Shown here piece by piece: positions 9,047 through 18,756 of a DNA stretch of 64,000 nucleotides. This DNA is from CBDFLT01 sp965249225. GTDB taxonomy: Bacteria; Chloroflexota; Dehalococcoidia; Lucifugimonadales; G963668185. A program made the translations under genes and the position numbers. The notes beneath the pieces were generated by a model, which was given only the letters and a program-made list of their open reading frames with translations, was not told where the DNA came from and did not search any database. Within the stretch, counting starts at the first letter, position 1, and each line of letters starts with the position of its first letter. The DNA is taken from contig CBDFLT010000001.1 of NCBI GenBank assembly GCA_965249225.1, forward strand, positions 7,108 through 71,107. Direction: 5' to 3'.

Positions 9047-10489
9047 ATGGGTGACACCGATATCGCGTTGATGGCGCATCTGTTGCGCCGGGCCGGGTTC
9101 GGGGCGACGCGGGATGAGCTTGAGGGGTACATGGCCAAGGGCTACGAGGCGACGGTGGAGGAGCTGCTCCACCCTGGCGACCCTCAGAACATGCCCGACG
9201 ACATAATTCGCCGCTACCACGAAAATTTCGAGGTGTTCGACGCCGAGGAAAACAGCACGGCGGCGTACTGGAAGTACCGCATGATTACCACCAGGTGCCC
9301 GCTGGAGGAGAAGATCGCCCTCTTTTGGCACGGCGTGTTCCCGACGAGCCACATGAAGATAAACGAGGCCATGACACCCGTGAACCAGGTCACCATGTTT
9401 CGGAGGTACGGCCTTGGGAGGTTCGACGACCTGCTGGTGGAACTGTCGAAAGACCCGAGCATGATCGTCTACCTGGACAACAACGATAACCATAATGGGG
9501 CCATTAACGAGAACTATGGCAGGGAGCTCCTCGAGCTGTTCTCCATGGGCATAGGCAACTACACCGAACAGGACATCAAGGAGTGCGCACGGGCGTTCAC
9601 TGGGTGGACCGTGGGCAACGCCGAATATGTCGCCAAGAAGGTTCAGGTGGATTCAGTCTGGCCGTACGGTCGAGTTCCCTTTTTCTTTAGCTATAGGGAC
9701 CAGGACCACGACGACGGAGAGAAGACGTTCCTGGGCGAGACGGGCCGGTTCAACGGCGAGGACATCATCGAGATCATTTGCCGTCAGCCTGCTACGGCCG
9801 GGTTCGTCGCCAGGCACATGTACGACTTCTTCGTGGCTGACGAGGCTCCGGTGCCCCAATGGCCCTACACACCCCCAAGAGACCCCGAGGCCATTGAGAC
9901 GTTGACTGAGGCCTACTTCGAGAGCGACCATGATATCCGGTCGGTGCTGCAGGTGCTGTTCAACTCGGACTTCTTCAAGTCGGAGGAGGCCCGGTTCGCC
10001 CGTGTGAAAGGCCCTGCGGAGTTGGTTGTGGGCGCTTTACGGCTTAGCGGAAGCGTGACGAGGCCCAGCCTTGAGATGATGAACATCGCTGATCTGACCG
10101 CCATCATGGGCCAGGCCATTTTGAACCCACCGTCGGTGGAGGGGTGGCACGAGGGGACCGAATGGGTAAGCACCGGAGCGCTGGTGGAGCGGGTCAACTT
10201 CGCGGCCAAGGAGTTGACCGATGTGGAGAAGCCCGGTGTGCGGGCCATAATTGAGCGTCTCGCAGCCCAGGATGGCGGGGTTTTCTCCCCTGAGCAGCTT
10301 GTTGATAGCTGCCTCGATCTAATGGGGCCGATCGAGGTCTCCGACGAGACTCGAGCCACGCTGGTCGAACAGGTGTCAAGGCAAGGAGACCTCTCTCTCA
10401 AAGGGCATGAGCAGGGGGATGCGAGCGAAAAACGCGTTGGAGAGGTTCTGGGCCTGATCGCCTCAATGAGGGAGTTCCAGCTCGCCTAG
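9047..10489 (+). CDS. DUF1800 family protein, copy 3
   Basis: A 480-residue DUF1800 protein. The open frame reaches further upstream, but ATG 9047 aligns with the starts of the three paralogues (MGDTDIALMAHLLRRAG) and is preceded by TAGGCGGTGAT. The family core NENYGRELLELFSMGIGNYT and the ARAFTGWT block are intact. It follows the third NHL gene, the reverse of the DUF1800-then-NHL order in the first block. A TATAAA box at 8939-8944 lies about 100 bp upstream. No signal peptide is visible. Function is not established. Confidence 0.93.
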   Translation: MGDTDIALMAHLLRRAGFGATRDELEGYMAKGYEATVEELLHPGDPQNMPDDIIRRYHENFEVFDAEENSTAAYWKYRMITTRCPLEEKIALFWHGVFPTSHMKINEAMTPVNQVTMFRRYGLGRFDDLLVELSKDPSMIVYLDNNDNHNGAINENYGRELLELFSMGIGNYTEQDIKECARAFTGWTVGNAEYVAKKVQVDSVWPYGRVPFFFSYRDQDHDDGEKTFLGETGRFNGEDIIEIICRQPATAGFVARHMYDFFVADEAPVPQWPYTPPRDPEAIETLTEAYFESDHDIRSVLQVLFNSDFFKSEEARFARVKGPAELVVGALRLSGSVTRPSLEMMNIADLTAIMGQAILNPPSVEGWHEGTEWVSTGALVERVNFAAKELTDVEKPGVRAIIERLAAQDGGVFSPEQLVDSCLDLMGPIEVSDETRATLVEQVSRQGDLSLKGHEQGDASEKRVGEVLGLIASMREFQLA

Positions 10490-10497
10490 AAGCGGTT

Positions 10498-11175
10498 TCA
10501 GTTGAATTCGTCGGACGGCTTTTCTCCGTCCCACAGCTGGTATCGACCACCCCACCGCTCCTCACACCGGTCCGCACAATCCTCACAAGTTGGATCGGTG
10601 TCAACCTGATAGGCCCCGTCAACCGTGGCTTCGTAGTCCTCCTCCTCAAACCGAGTGTCGGGGTCGCCGTCGGTAAGGTCCAGGTACTCTTTGTACCATG
10701 CGGCGTATTCGGCCGTCTTGACGTTCGTGGCCAGCGCTATCTCTGAGCCGGCCACGCAGTGCTTCCACTTGTCGTTCCGTATCTCCAATGTTCGGTTCAG
10801 CTGGCCTGAAACTTGGCGGCCAGTTCCTGCCCCCCTGGCGCTTTCCAGTAGTCCTGGGTGCTCGGGTCGCCTGGACTCCCATTCCACCAGCTTGCGACGC
10901 CACTCAGCGGCGGACTCGAAACTCTTGCCCTTATAGGTTTCCTCCAGATAAACGGTTGACTGCCGTGGTACCGCCGTGGGTGACGGTGTTGCCGTCGGGA
11001 TTGGGGTCTGGGTTGGGCTGTCAGTCGACACGATAGTCGGGGACGAGTCGGGCACAGAACCGACCTCGACATCGTTGGAGTCCGTTGTCTGAGGTGTATC
11101 TGCGGAGGGAGAATCTCCTCCGCACGCAAATAGCAGCAGGCTAAGAGCCACCGCGGCTGTTAAGTCCCAACGCAT
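10498..11175 (-). CDS. Putative lipoprotein of unknown function
   Basis: A 225-residue protein whose first 20 residues form a signal peptide with a lipobox (LLLFAC-GG). A Ser/Thr/Pro-rich linker follows (residues about 22-70, repeated TPT/SPT), which is a common spacer in surface lipoproteins of Chloroflexota. The C-terminal domain is acidic, with a CEDCADRCEE four-cysteine cluster near residue 200 that could bind metal or form disulfides. I recognise no family. The ATG at 11175 is chosen because it begins the signal peptide; the open frame extends 31 codons further. It converges on the DUF1800 gene, with only 8 bp between the stops. Confidence 0.7.
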   Translation of the reverse strand: MRWDLTAAVALSLLLFACGGDSPSADTPQTTDSNDVEVGSVPDSSPTIVSTDSPTQTPIPTATPSPTAVPRQSTVYLEETYKGKSFESAAEWRRKLVEWESRRPEHPGLLESARGAGTGRQVSGQLNRTLEIRNDKWKHCVAGSEIALATNVKTAEYAAWYKEYLDLTDGDPDTRFEEEDYEATVDGAYQVDTDPTCEDCADRCEERWGGRYQLWDGEKPSDEFN

Positions 11176-11351
11176 TGCATTTCCTGCCTCTATAATGCTT
11201 TGTGTTACGCTAGTCGAGCAATCATACCCCGCTACCTTAGGAATTTCCATTCCTTCACCTATGGGCAAGCTCCGATATGCCGTCTACTGGCAAGGCGGAG
11301 CGGCGGGCGATGTCGACGGAGCCGTCCAATCTTGAAAACCGGAGGTCAGCG

Positions 11352-12125
11352 ATGCGTCTCGAAGGGAAAGTCGCGTTGATAACGGGCGCCGCGGCGGGTA
11401 TCGAGGGCGAGTTGATGGGGTTCGGCGGCGCTGCGGCGAGGCTCTTTTGTCGTGAAGGTGCCAAAGTGGCGCTCACGGACATCAACGAGGGGTTGGGGGA
11501 GAAGACCGCCGCCGATATAAGAGCGCACGGCGGCGACGCCATTTTTGTGCGGCTGGATGTCACCCGGGAGGAGGACTGGAAAAACGCGGTCAAGACCACG
11601 GTGTCCACCTACGGCCGTCTGAATGTTGTTGTCAACAACGCCGGCATAGGCGGAGGTGGGTCGGTGGAGGAAATGACCGTCGAGAGCTGGGACCGCATGA
11701 TGGACATTCACGCAAAAGGGGCCTTCCTGGGGACCAAGCACACCGTGGCTGAACTGCGGAAGGCGGGAGGCGGGTCGATCATAAATGTCTCGTCTATTGA
11801 CGGGATAACCGGCAGCCTCTACAACGACGCCTCGTACCACGCCGCCAAGGGAGCGATTCGCACCTTCACGAAGGCGGCCGCCATCCAGTACGCGAAAGAC
11901 GGGATCAGGGTCAACTCGGTGCATCCGGGCTACGCCGTAACGCCGCTCATATCGCAAGACCCAGATGACCCCAAGTACAAGGAGTGGGTGAACTCGATGA
12001 TTCCCATGGGCAGATGGGCTCAGCCGGACGAGATCGCCTACGGCATGCTGTATCTGGCCTCCGACGAGTCGTCGTACGTCACCGGCTCAGAGCTGGTCAT
12101 CGACGGCGGCTGGACGGCGCAGTAG
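11352..12125 (+). CDS. Short-chain dehydrogenase/reductase (classical SDR)
   Basis: A 257-residue NAD(P)-dependent oxidoreductase with a Rossmann fold. NNAG lies near residue 88, the catalytic Ser in INVSSIDG near 141, and the active-site YHAAK near 155; C-terminal GSELVIDGG is also typical. The glycine motif is unusual: instead of TGxxxGIG it reads TGAAAGIEGELMGFGGAAA, an apparent insertion of about eight residues right after the second glycine. GGAGGT lies 6 bp before ATG 11352, so that start is preferred over the longer open frame. An SMP-30 gene follows 63 bp downstream, and both may act in one sugar or lactone catabolic step; the substrate is unknown. Confidence 0.85.
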   Translation: MRLEGKVALITGAAAGIEGELMGFGGAAARLFCREGAKVALTDINEGLGEKTAADIRAHGGDAIFVRLDVTREEDWKNAVKTTVSTYGRLNVVVNNAGIGGGGSVEEMTVESWDRMMDIHAKGAFLGTKHTVAELRKAGGGSIINVSSIDGITGSLYNDASYHAAKGAIRTFTKAAAIQYAKDGIRVNSVHPGYAVTPLISQDPDDPKYKEWVNSMIPMGRWAQPDEIAYGMLYLASDESSYVTGSELVIDGGWTAQ

Positions 12126-12188
12126 GAAATCACCAGCCTACCCATCGGACGCGGCGGGCGAGGCCGCCGCTCAAGAGGAGACAATTCG

Positions 12189-13046
12189 ATGGAGCCCGAG
12201 TTGATCGCCGACTACGGATGTGAGGTTGGCGAAGGCCCGATGTGGCATCCCATGGAGAAGCGACTGTACTGGGTAGATATACCCACAGGTCGCATGTTCC
12301 GTTACGATCCAGCCACCGGCGAACACGAGCAGTGCTACGATGGCGCTCCCGTGGGTGGGTTCACCATACAGGAAGACGGCTCCTTCCTTCTGTTCATGGG
12401 CCGAGGGGCCGTGGCCGTCTGGCGTGGTGGTGACCTGGAGTACGTCATCGATGAGATCGCCGACGAGCGCGAGAGGCAGTTCAACGACGTGATCGCCGAT
12501 CCAATGGGGCGGGTGTTCTGCGGCACGGTGCTGGGGGACGACGACGATGGACGGCTTTATAGGCTCGATACCGACGGCTCCGTACACAAGCTGTTGGAAG
12601 GAATCGTGGTCTCCAACGGACTGGGCTTTACCCCGGACCGTAAGGGTATGTATTACACCGAGTCCACGCCGAGGAACATCTACCTTTTCGAGTACGACGT
12701 CGAGACGGGGGCTATCTCCAACCAGCGCGTCTTTGTGCACGTACCTGAAGGGGAGGGCAAACCCGACGGGATGACAGTGGACGCCGAGGGGTACGTATGG
12801 TCGGCACGCTGGAATGGGTGGAGCCTGGTCCGCCACACCCCCGAAGGCGTCGAGGAGCGGCGCATACGCTTTCCTGCCAGGCAGGTCTCCAGCATGACGT
12901 TCGGTGGGGACGATCTCACCGACATCTATGTAACAACCGCGGGAGGCCACGACAAGGGCCAGAACGGTGCCGGAGCCGGCGCGCTCTTCCGGCTCAACCT
13001 CGGTATAAAGGGTGTGCCTGAGTTCTTCTCACGAGTCGGGCTGTAA
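12189..13046 (+). CDS. SMP-30/gluconolactonase/LRE family protein
   Basis: A 285-residue six-bladed propeller of the regucalcin/gluconolactonase family, metal-dependent hydrolases of sugar lactones. EGPMWHP near residue 15 holds the first metal-binding Glu; RQFNDVIADPMGRVFCGT near residue 96 carries the Asn-Asp substrate/metal region; VVSNGLGFTPD near residue 142 and PDGMTVDAEGYVWSARW near 194 hold the further Asn and Asp ligands. No signal peptide is present. AGAGGAGA lies about 9 bp before the ATG. It probably forms a unit with the preceding SDR, consistent with oxidation of a sugar followed by lactone opening; this pairing is inference. Confidence 0.9.
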   Translation: MEPELIADYGCEVGEGPMWHPMEKRLYWVDIPTGRMFRYDPATGEHEQCYDGAPVGGFTIQEDGSFLLFMGRGAVAVWRGGDLEYVIDEIADERERQFNDVIADPMGRVFCGTVLGDDDDGRLYRLDTDGSVHKLLEGIVVSNGLGFTPDRKGMYYTESTPRNIYLFEYDVETGAISNQRVFVHVPEGEGKPDGMTVDAEGYVWSARWNGWSLVRHTPEGVEERRIRFPARQVSSMTFGGDDLTDIYVTTAGGHDKGQNGAGAGALFRLNLGIKGVPEFFSRVGL

Positions 13047-13053
13047 GAGTGCC

Positions 13054-14065
13054 ATGAACGGGGAGTCGGCGGCGATTTCGGTCGAGGGCGTGTGCAAGGC
13101 CTTCGGCGAAGTGAAGGCGTTGGAACTCGTCGACCTGGCCGTTCCGTACGGCACAGTGCATGGACTGCTCGGCCCCAACGGCGCGGGCAAGACCACCCTC
13201 GTGCGTATTCTCACCACTCTTCTGAAACCCGACGCCGGAAAGGCCCTGGTCGGGGGTTACGACGTCGTCCGTGACGCGGCGGCGCTGCGGGCTGTCATCG
13301 GACTAGCGGGCCAGAACGCCGCGGTGGACGAAAACCTCACCGGCTGGGAGAACCTCCATCTGGGTGGGTCGGCTGTACCACATTGGCGAGTCCGAGTCGC
13401 GTCTCAGGGCCGATGAGCTACTCGAGCGCTTCGCGTTGACCGACGCTGCCGGGCGTAGGGTCAGGACCTACTCAGGAGGGATGCGGCGCCGTCTCGACTT
13501 GGCCGCGAGCCTGGTAGCCCGTCCGCCGATACTCTTCTTGGACGAGCCCACCACCGGGCTCGACCCAAGAAGTCGAATCGGGCTTTGGGACGTCATCAAA
13601 GGTCTGGTCAGCGAGGGCACTACCGTGCTGCTGACCACCCAGTACATGGATGAGGCGGACCGGCTGGCCGACGCGATCACCGTGATCGATCTTGGCGCCG
13701 TCATTGCCGAGGGCACCGCGCAGGAGCTGAAGAGCCGTTGCGGTGGTGAAACGCTCAGGATACAGGTAACCGACCACGCTCAGACCGCGACGGCGGTAGA
13801 GGTTATCGCCTCGTTTGGTCCCGACGGTGCCCAGGCCGTCGCCGAGACCGGCGAGATCACCCTTCCGGTCGAGGACGGAGCGTCGATCCTGGCCGATGTA
13901 GTGCGACGACTCGACGCCGCTGGGGTGTCCATCTCCGATATCTCCTTGCGTCAGCCGACCCTGGACGACGTGTTCCTGGCGCTGACCGGGCGCACTACCG
14001 AAGACTCGCTACAGTCTGACCAGGGCAGGGGAGACGCATCCAATTCAGGGAGGAGTATGTCATGA
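13054..14065 (+). pseudogene. ABC-2 type exporter ATPase (DrrA-like), broken by one extra base
   Basis: The 5' part (from ATG 13054) encodes a Walker A GPNGAGKTT and a Q-loop segment ending in ENLHL; the rest, one base out of frame, encodes VGRLYHIGESE, signature YSGGMRRRLDLAASL, Walker B ILFLDEPTTGLD and the C-terminal domain typical of daunorubicin-resistance-type ATPases. The break is in CTGGGTGGGTCGG near 13360, where removing one G restores a standard sequence. All motifs are otherwise intact, so either the gene was lost recently or the read has a homopolymer error. It overlaps the permease by ATGA, the usual coupling of such pairs. If whole it would be about 336 residues and would power export of a drug or lipid-like substrate. 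Confidence 0.85.
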
Positions 14066-14856
14066 CTACCGCGGCGCTCGCCTCAATAGGTACCCGGTTT
14101 GGCTGGACGGTCTCCGATACGATGGTCATGGCCCATCGCAACTTGCTGCGATACGTGCGACTTCCCCAGCTGCTGGTGTTTTCCACCATCCAGCCGGTCA
14201 TGTTCGTGCTGCTGTTCACGTACGTCTTCGGCGGCGCCATAGACCTGGGCGAGATGAAGTACATAGACTTCCTGCTGCCCGGGATCCTCATCCAAGCGAT
14301 GGCGTTCGGGTCCGTACAGACCGGCGTTGGCTTGGCCGACGACCTGTCGCGGGGCATGATCGACCGTTTCCGCTCACTGCCAATGGCCCGCTCCGCCGTG
14401 CTGGCGGGACGCATACTGGCCGATATGATCCGCAACAGCTTCGTGTTGTTGCTGATGATTGGGGTCGGCAGCCTCATAGGCTTCAGGTTTCACGGCGGTG
14501 TATTGCCCGCGCTCGCCGTCCCGGCTCTGGCCGTGCTATTTGGCATGTCCTTCTCATGGATCACGGCGCTTATTGGGATTTCGGTCAGAGACGCGGAGGC
14601 GGCCCAGGTGGCGGGCTTCATCTCGATCTTCCCGCTCGTGTTCATAAGCTCCATCTTCGTACCGGTCGACACCATGCCCGGGTGGCTCCAGGCATATGCG
14701 AAGATCAGCCCCATAACCGTAACGGTGGATACGCTGCGCGGCCTCGCCCTCGGAGGCCCGGTGTTGACTCCGCTGTGGCAGTCCCTGGCCTGGATAGGCG
14801 GAATACTGGTGGTGTTCGTTCCGCTGGCTGTGAGGCGCTACCAGCGCGTCAGCTAG
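14062..14856 (+). CDS. ABC-2 type transporter permease (DrrB-like)
   Basis: A 264-residue integral membrane protein with about six hydrophobic segments: QLLVFSTIQPVMFVLLFTYV near residue 35, then helices near 70, 115, 145, 180 and a last one near 240. The central block LADDLSRGMIDRFRSLPMAR, followed by a long hydrophobic tract, matches ABC-2 permeases of the drug/polysaccharide exporter type. Its ATG overlaps the stop of the ATPase gene (ATGA), so the two are translationally coupled. It would pair with the upstream ATPase as a dimeric exporter; if that frameshift is real this half is an orphan. The substrate is unknown. Confidence 0.9.
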   Translation: MTTAALASIGTRFGWTVSDTMVMAHRNLLRYVRLPQLLVFSTIQPVMFVLLFTYVFGGAIDLGEMKYIDFLLPGILIQAMAFGSVQTGVGLADDLSRGMIDRFRSLPMARSAVLAGRILADMIRNSFVLLLMIGVGSLIGFRFHGGVLPALAVPALAVLFGMSFSWITALIGISVRDAEAAQVAGFISIFPLVFISSIFVPVDTMPGWLQAYAKISPITVTVDTLRGLALGGPVLTPLWQSLAWIGGILVVFVPLAVRRYQRVS

Positions 14857-15003
14857 TCTTTCGGACGTGGGTTCGTGGACGATGGCCGTAAGGGGCTGGA
14901 ACCTAGGGAGCAATACGAGGAAATTTTGAAATGGCCCTGTTCTTCCGTGGTCCTTGGGCTTCGTCTGCGTTTATTAGAATACCACCGTTCTAGTGGAGGT
15001 CCA

Positions 15004-15696
15004 TCATTCGATCTTTGCTGACTTGGAGAGGTTATGTCGTGCGCACAGGATCCGCACGTTCTCCGGTAAAATGCTCGTTCCGCCCTTGGCGAATGGGAAG
15101 TCATGGTCGAAATGGAGTTGGTCCACGGCACTGCACATTACACACCGCCCCTTGTCTCGCTTGTAGACGAGTTGTTTGATCCACGAAGGAATCTGGCGGC
15201 TAGCCTTGAGGTAGGCGTCGGCCGACTCACGAGAGGCACTAGAATCGAAATCAGCCTGCTCAAACCGGAACTTGAAGACCCTGCGTCCACCCTCACGGCG
15301 GTATTGATAGCCCATGAGAAGGTAGAGTCCCCTATCTGTCCACACACCCGGTCGCATCTTCTCATAGACTCGGAAAATCGCTGGAACCACCTTGCCCTGC
15401 TTTATGTCATCTACCCATCCAGCGAATTGTCCGTTCTGCGTGGGCTTGCCGTCCACCTCTGACCGTGGTTGGTCAAGCGCTTTCGGGTCTGGGGTACTCT
15501 GAGTGCGCCGGACATCGTGACCCTCATAGAGCAGCACTGTTTCATCCGGGCTCAGTGTGTCGGCATATGGCGCGTTGGGACGACGTGACATGAGGACGAC
15601 TCCATGTCCGGGCGGCGGCTTGAAGTACATGCCGCGCTGTAGAGCCATGCCCTGGCGACTACACATGTCCCAATAAGTGAGGATTTCATCCTTCAC
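15004..15696 (-). CDS. HNH endonuclease with SRA-like N-terminal domain (putative modification-dependent restriction enzyme)
   Basis: A 230-residue protein. The N-terminal part (residues about 28-145) has PPPGHGVVLMSRRPNAPYAD, LLYEGHD, and then WTDRGLYLLMGYQYRREGGRRVF, which resembles the SRA/YDG fold used by McrA-like nucleases to flip modified bases. The C-terminal 60 residues are an HNH nuclease: CVMCSAVDQLHFDHDFPFAKGG, then NVRILCARHN, with paired cysteines and the catalytic His. This arrangement fits a single-gene defence enzyme cutting DNA with modified cytosine. No methyltransferase gene is beside it, as expected for a type IV-like enzyme. The HNH domain is certain; the SRA reading is by resemblance only. 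Confidence 0.8.
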   Translation of the reverse strand: MKDEILTYWDMCSRQGMALQRGMYFKPPPGHGVVLMSRRPNAPYADTLSPDETVLLYEGHDVRRTQSTPDPKALDQPRSEVDGKPTQNGQFAGWVDDIKQGKVVPAIFRVYEKMRPGVWTDRGLYLLMGYQYRREGGRRVFKFRFEQADFDSSASRESADAYLKASRQIPSWIKQLVYKRDKGRCVMCSAVDQLHFDHDFPFAKGGTSILPENVRILCARHNLSKSAKIE

Positions 15697-15729
15697 TGGT
15701 TATTCTCGCCTCACGGTGTCCGATCGTAT

Positions 15730-15746
15730 TGGCAAACTTTTTGCCA
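15730..15746. other. Short hairpin between tRNA-Ala and nuclease gene
   Basis: TGGCAAA (15730-15736), loop CTT, TTTGCCA (15740-15746). It lies just beyond the 3' end of tRNA-Ala on the minus strand and could end that transcript, though no T-tract follows on that strand. Confidence 0.35.
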
Positions 15747-15761
15747 CCATGAGAAGGGGAG

Positions 15762-15834
15762 TGGAGCTGAGGGGACTCGAACCCCTGACTTCCTCCGTGC
15801 AAGGGAGGCGCTCTCCCAGCTGAGCTACAGCCCC
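15762..15834 (-). tRNA. tRNA-Ala (anticodon TGC)
   Basis: A 73-nt cloverleaf read on the minus strand. The acceptor stem GGGGCTG pairs with CAGCTCC (one G-U), the D arm has AGCTCAGCTGGGAGAGC, the anticodon arm is CCTCC-CTTGCAC-GGAGG with anticodon TGC, and the T arm has GGTTCGAGTCC. CCA is not encoded. It lies downstream of the 16S gene on the same strand, where a 16S-23S spacer tRNA would be, but no 23S gene follows; a nuclease gene does. Confidence 0.95.
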
Positions 15835-15854
15835 ACGATTTGAAACGCCGGGAC

Positions 15855-15865
15855 GGGGGGGGGGG
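15855..15865 (+). repeat. Run of eleven G residues
   Basis: A poly-G homopolymer (C11 on the transcribed strand) between the 16S gene and tRNA-Ala. Length may be uncertain in the assembly. Confidence 0.8.
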
Positions 15866-15880
15866 TGCGGCTAACGGAAA

Positions 15881-15904
15881 AGGGCCGACTCTTGGGTCGG
15901 CCCT
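15881..15904 (-). terminator. GC-rich hairpin 3' of 16S rRNA, possible terminator
   Basis: AGGGCCGAC (15881-15889), 6-nt loop, GTCGGCCCT (15896-15904): a perfect 9-bp stem. On the minus strand it is followed by TTTCCGTT, a short T-rich run. It sits outside the 16S processing stem and before tRNA-Ala, so it may end the 16S transcript or help its processing. Confidence 0.6.
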
Positions 15905-15917
15905 GACGCCTTAACCG

Positions 15918-15937
15918 CTGGATAGTGGAAGGAAACG
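15918..15937 (-). repeat. 16S processing stem, 3' arm
   Basis: This 20-mer is the exact reverse complement of 17647-17666, on the other side of the 16S gene. In bacteria the sequences flanking 16S pair to form the RNase III processing stem, and this fits that role. Confidence 0.85.
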
Positions 15938-16120
15938 CTAATTTTGTTCACGTTCACCGTTAGGTGAAAAAGCGGCGGGTTTTCTTATATGGAGAAGCCG
16001 TCCGTGTGGGGAGCTCCCCCCGATAAATCGGGGTCCGGCTTCGACCCACGCGTCCAAGCTTCCCGCCCACCGACCGACCTAGGAGCGCGTTGAATCTCTC
16101 CATCGCACCCCATGGCTCCC

Positions 16121-17640
<1,520 letters not shown>

Positions 17641-17646
17641 AAGTGA

Positions 17647-17666
17647 CGTTTCCTTCCACTATCCAG
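17647..17666 (-). repeat. 16S processing stem, 5' arm
   Basis: Exact reverse complement of 15918-15937. Together they form a 20-bp stem enclosing the 16S precursor. Confidence 0.85.
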
Positions 17667-17694
17667 TTGTTAAGGTGCTGCTTAGGCAACAGGA

Positions 17695-17723
17695 ATCCTA
17701 CATAATGCGCGGGGTATTGTCAA
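17695..17723 (-). promoter_or_regulatory. Sigma-70-type promoter of the 16S gene
   Basis: On the minus strand: TTGACA (17723-17718), a 17-bp spacer, then TAGGAT (17700-17695). A perfect -35 with optimal spacing; transcription would begin near 17688, about 45 bp before the mature 5' end and just outside the processing stem. Confidence 0.75.
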
Positions 17724-17838
17724 GGTTGCCCACGCCTGTATTCAGGCCCACGTTGCCCATCTGATTACATTATAGCAAAGCCACCGGCCTTTCCCGGTCG
17801 AAGGCTGGGTGGGACGAAGGGGCGGCCACTGGTATTTA

Positions 17839-18702
17839 TTACGCCACGCTCAGCAGAAGCAGTCCTCCTAGCACGCTGATCACTCCGATCGTCTGGTTGG
17901 GGGCCAACCGCTCGCGGTAAATTAGGACGCCGCCTAGGATGGGTACCATAGGATAGGTGGCGGAGGCGGCGGTGACGATCGAGATGAGCCCGATTTCGGC
18001 ACCGCGAGAGAACGCGAACAGGCCTACCGTTTCCAGGATCCCGATTAGTAATAGCGCCGCCATAAGTCTTGGGGTGAGCCCTCGCCATGGTAGCTGTCTC
18101 CGAACGAGAGGGACCGGCACGAGAAGACACAATGTCAGGAGACGCCACAAGAAAATAGGAGGGAACCAACCGATTTCTTGGGAAAGTCTACCGAAGCCAT
18201 ATATAAAGGGCCCAATAAGCATCACCGCGATAATCGCCCAAATGGCGCCCCTACCGATCATGCCCTGTCCGGTATTGAGGCGGCGAAGGTCCACTGAGGA
18301 CAACAGAATCCCTCCTATGGCGGCCGTCACGCCCAACGACTGGCCAGCCGTCAGACGCTCCCCTGCCAGTGACACGGCCATAAGGATGGCGATGGCCGAA
18401 TGGCCGGAGAATATGGGGGATACAACGGACACGGGACCTTCCCTCAGCGCGTTGTAGTACACGAAGTAGCCTCCGACGCCTAGTACACTCACGACAATGA
18501 GCACCCCCCATTGTTCGAGGGAGACCTGGCTTAAACTGCTCGCCGCCACCAGATATATGGCGGCCATCACAACGGAGGCGAAATTCGCCCAGAAAAGCAC
18601 CTGGAAGTTGCCTGTCTTCCGTGACGCATCCACAGTGACAAGGACTGCGAAACCCCACATCAGTGCGGCGATCAGGCCGAATACGACGCTGTCGGTAACC
18701 AA
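17839..18702 (-). CDS. EamA/DMT-family transporter, copy 1
   Basis: A 287-residue membrane protein with ten predicted transmembrane helices in two EamA halves (roughly residues 5-140 and 150-285). Each half ends with the family pattern: GERLTAGQSLGVTAAIGGILL and YRERLAPNQTIGVISVLGGLL. The drug/metabolite superfamily moves amino acids, sugars or other small molecules; the substrate here is unknown. The start is TTG, shared by all four 287-residue copies in the window, with a weak purine-rich ribosome-binding site. It is the last of a head-to-tail row of three. Each copy has about 55-130 bp between it and the next. Confidence 0.92.
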   Translation of the reverse strand: MVTDSVVFGLIAALMWGFAVLVTVDASRKTGNFQVLFWANFASVVMAAIYLVAASSLSQVSLEQWGVLIVVSVLGVGGYFVYYNALREGPVSVVSPIFSGHSAIAILMAVSLAGERLTAGQSLGVTAAIGGILLSSVDLRRLNTGQGMIGRGAIWAIIAVMLIGPFIYGFGRLSQEIGWFPPIFLWRLLTLCLLVPVPLVRRQLPWRGLTPRLMAALLLIGILETVGLFAFSRGAEIGLISIVTAASATYPMVPILGGVLIYRERLAPNQTIGVISVLGGLLLLSVA

Positions 18703-18756
18703 TTGGTGCGGGTAACCTCTTTCTGTTAGAAGTGGTTTCTCGGATGCCCCTGGGCG

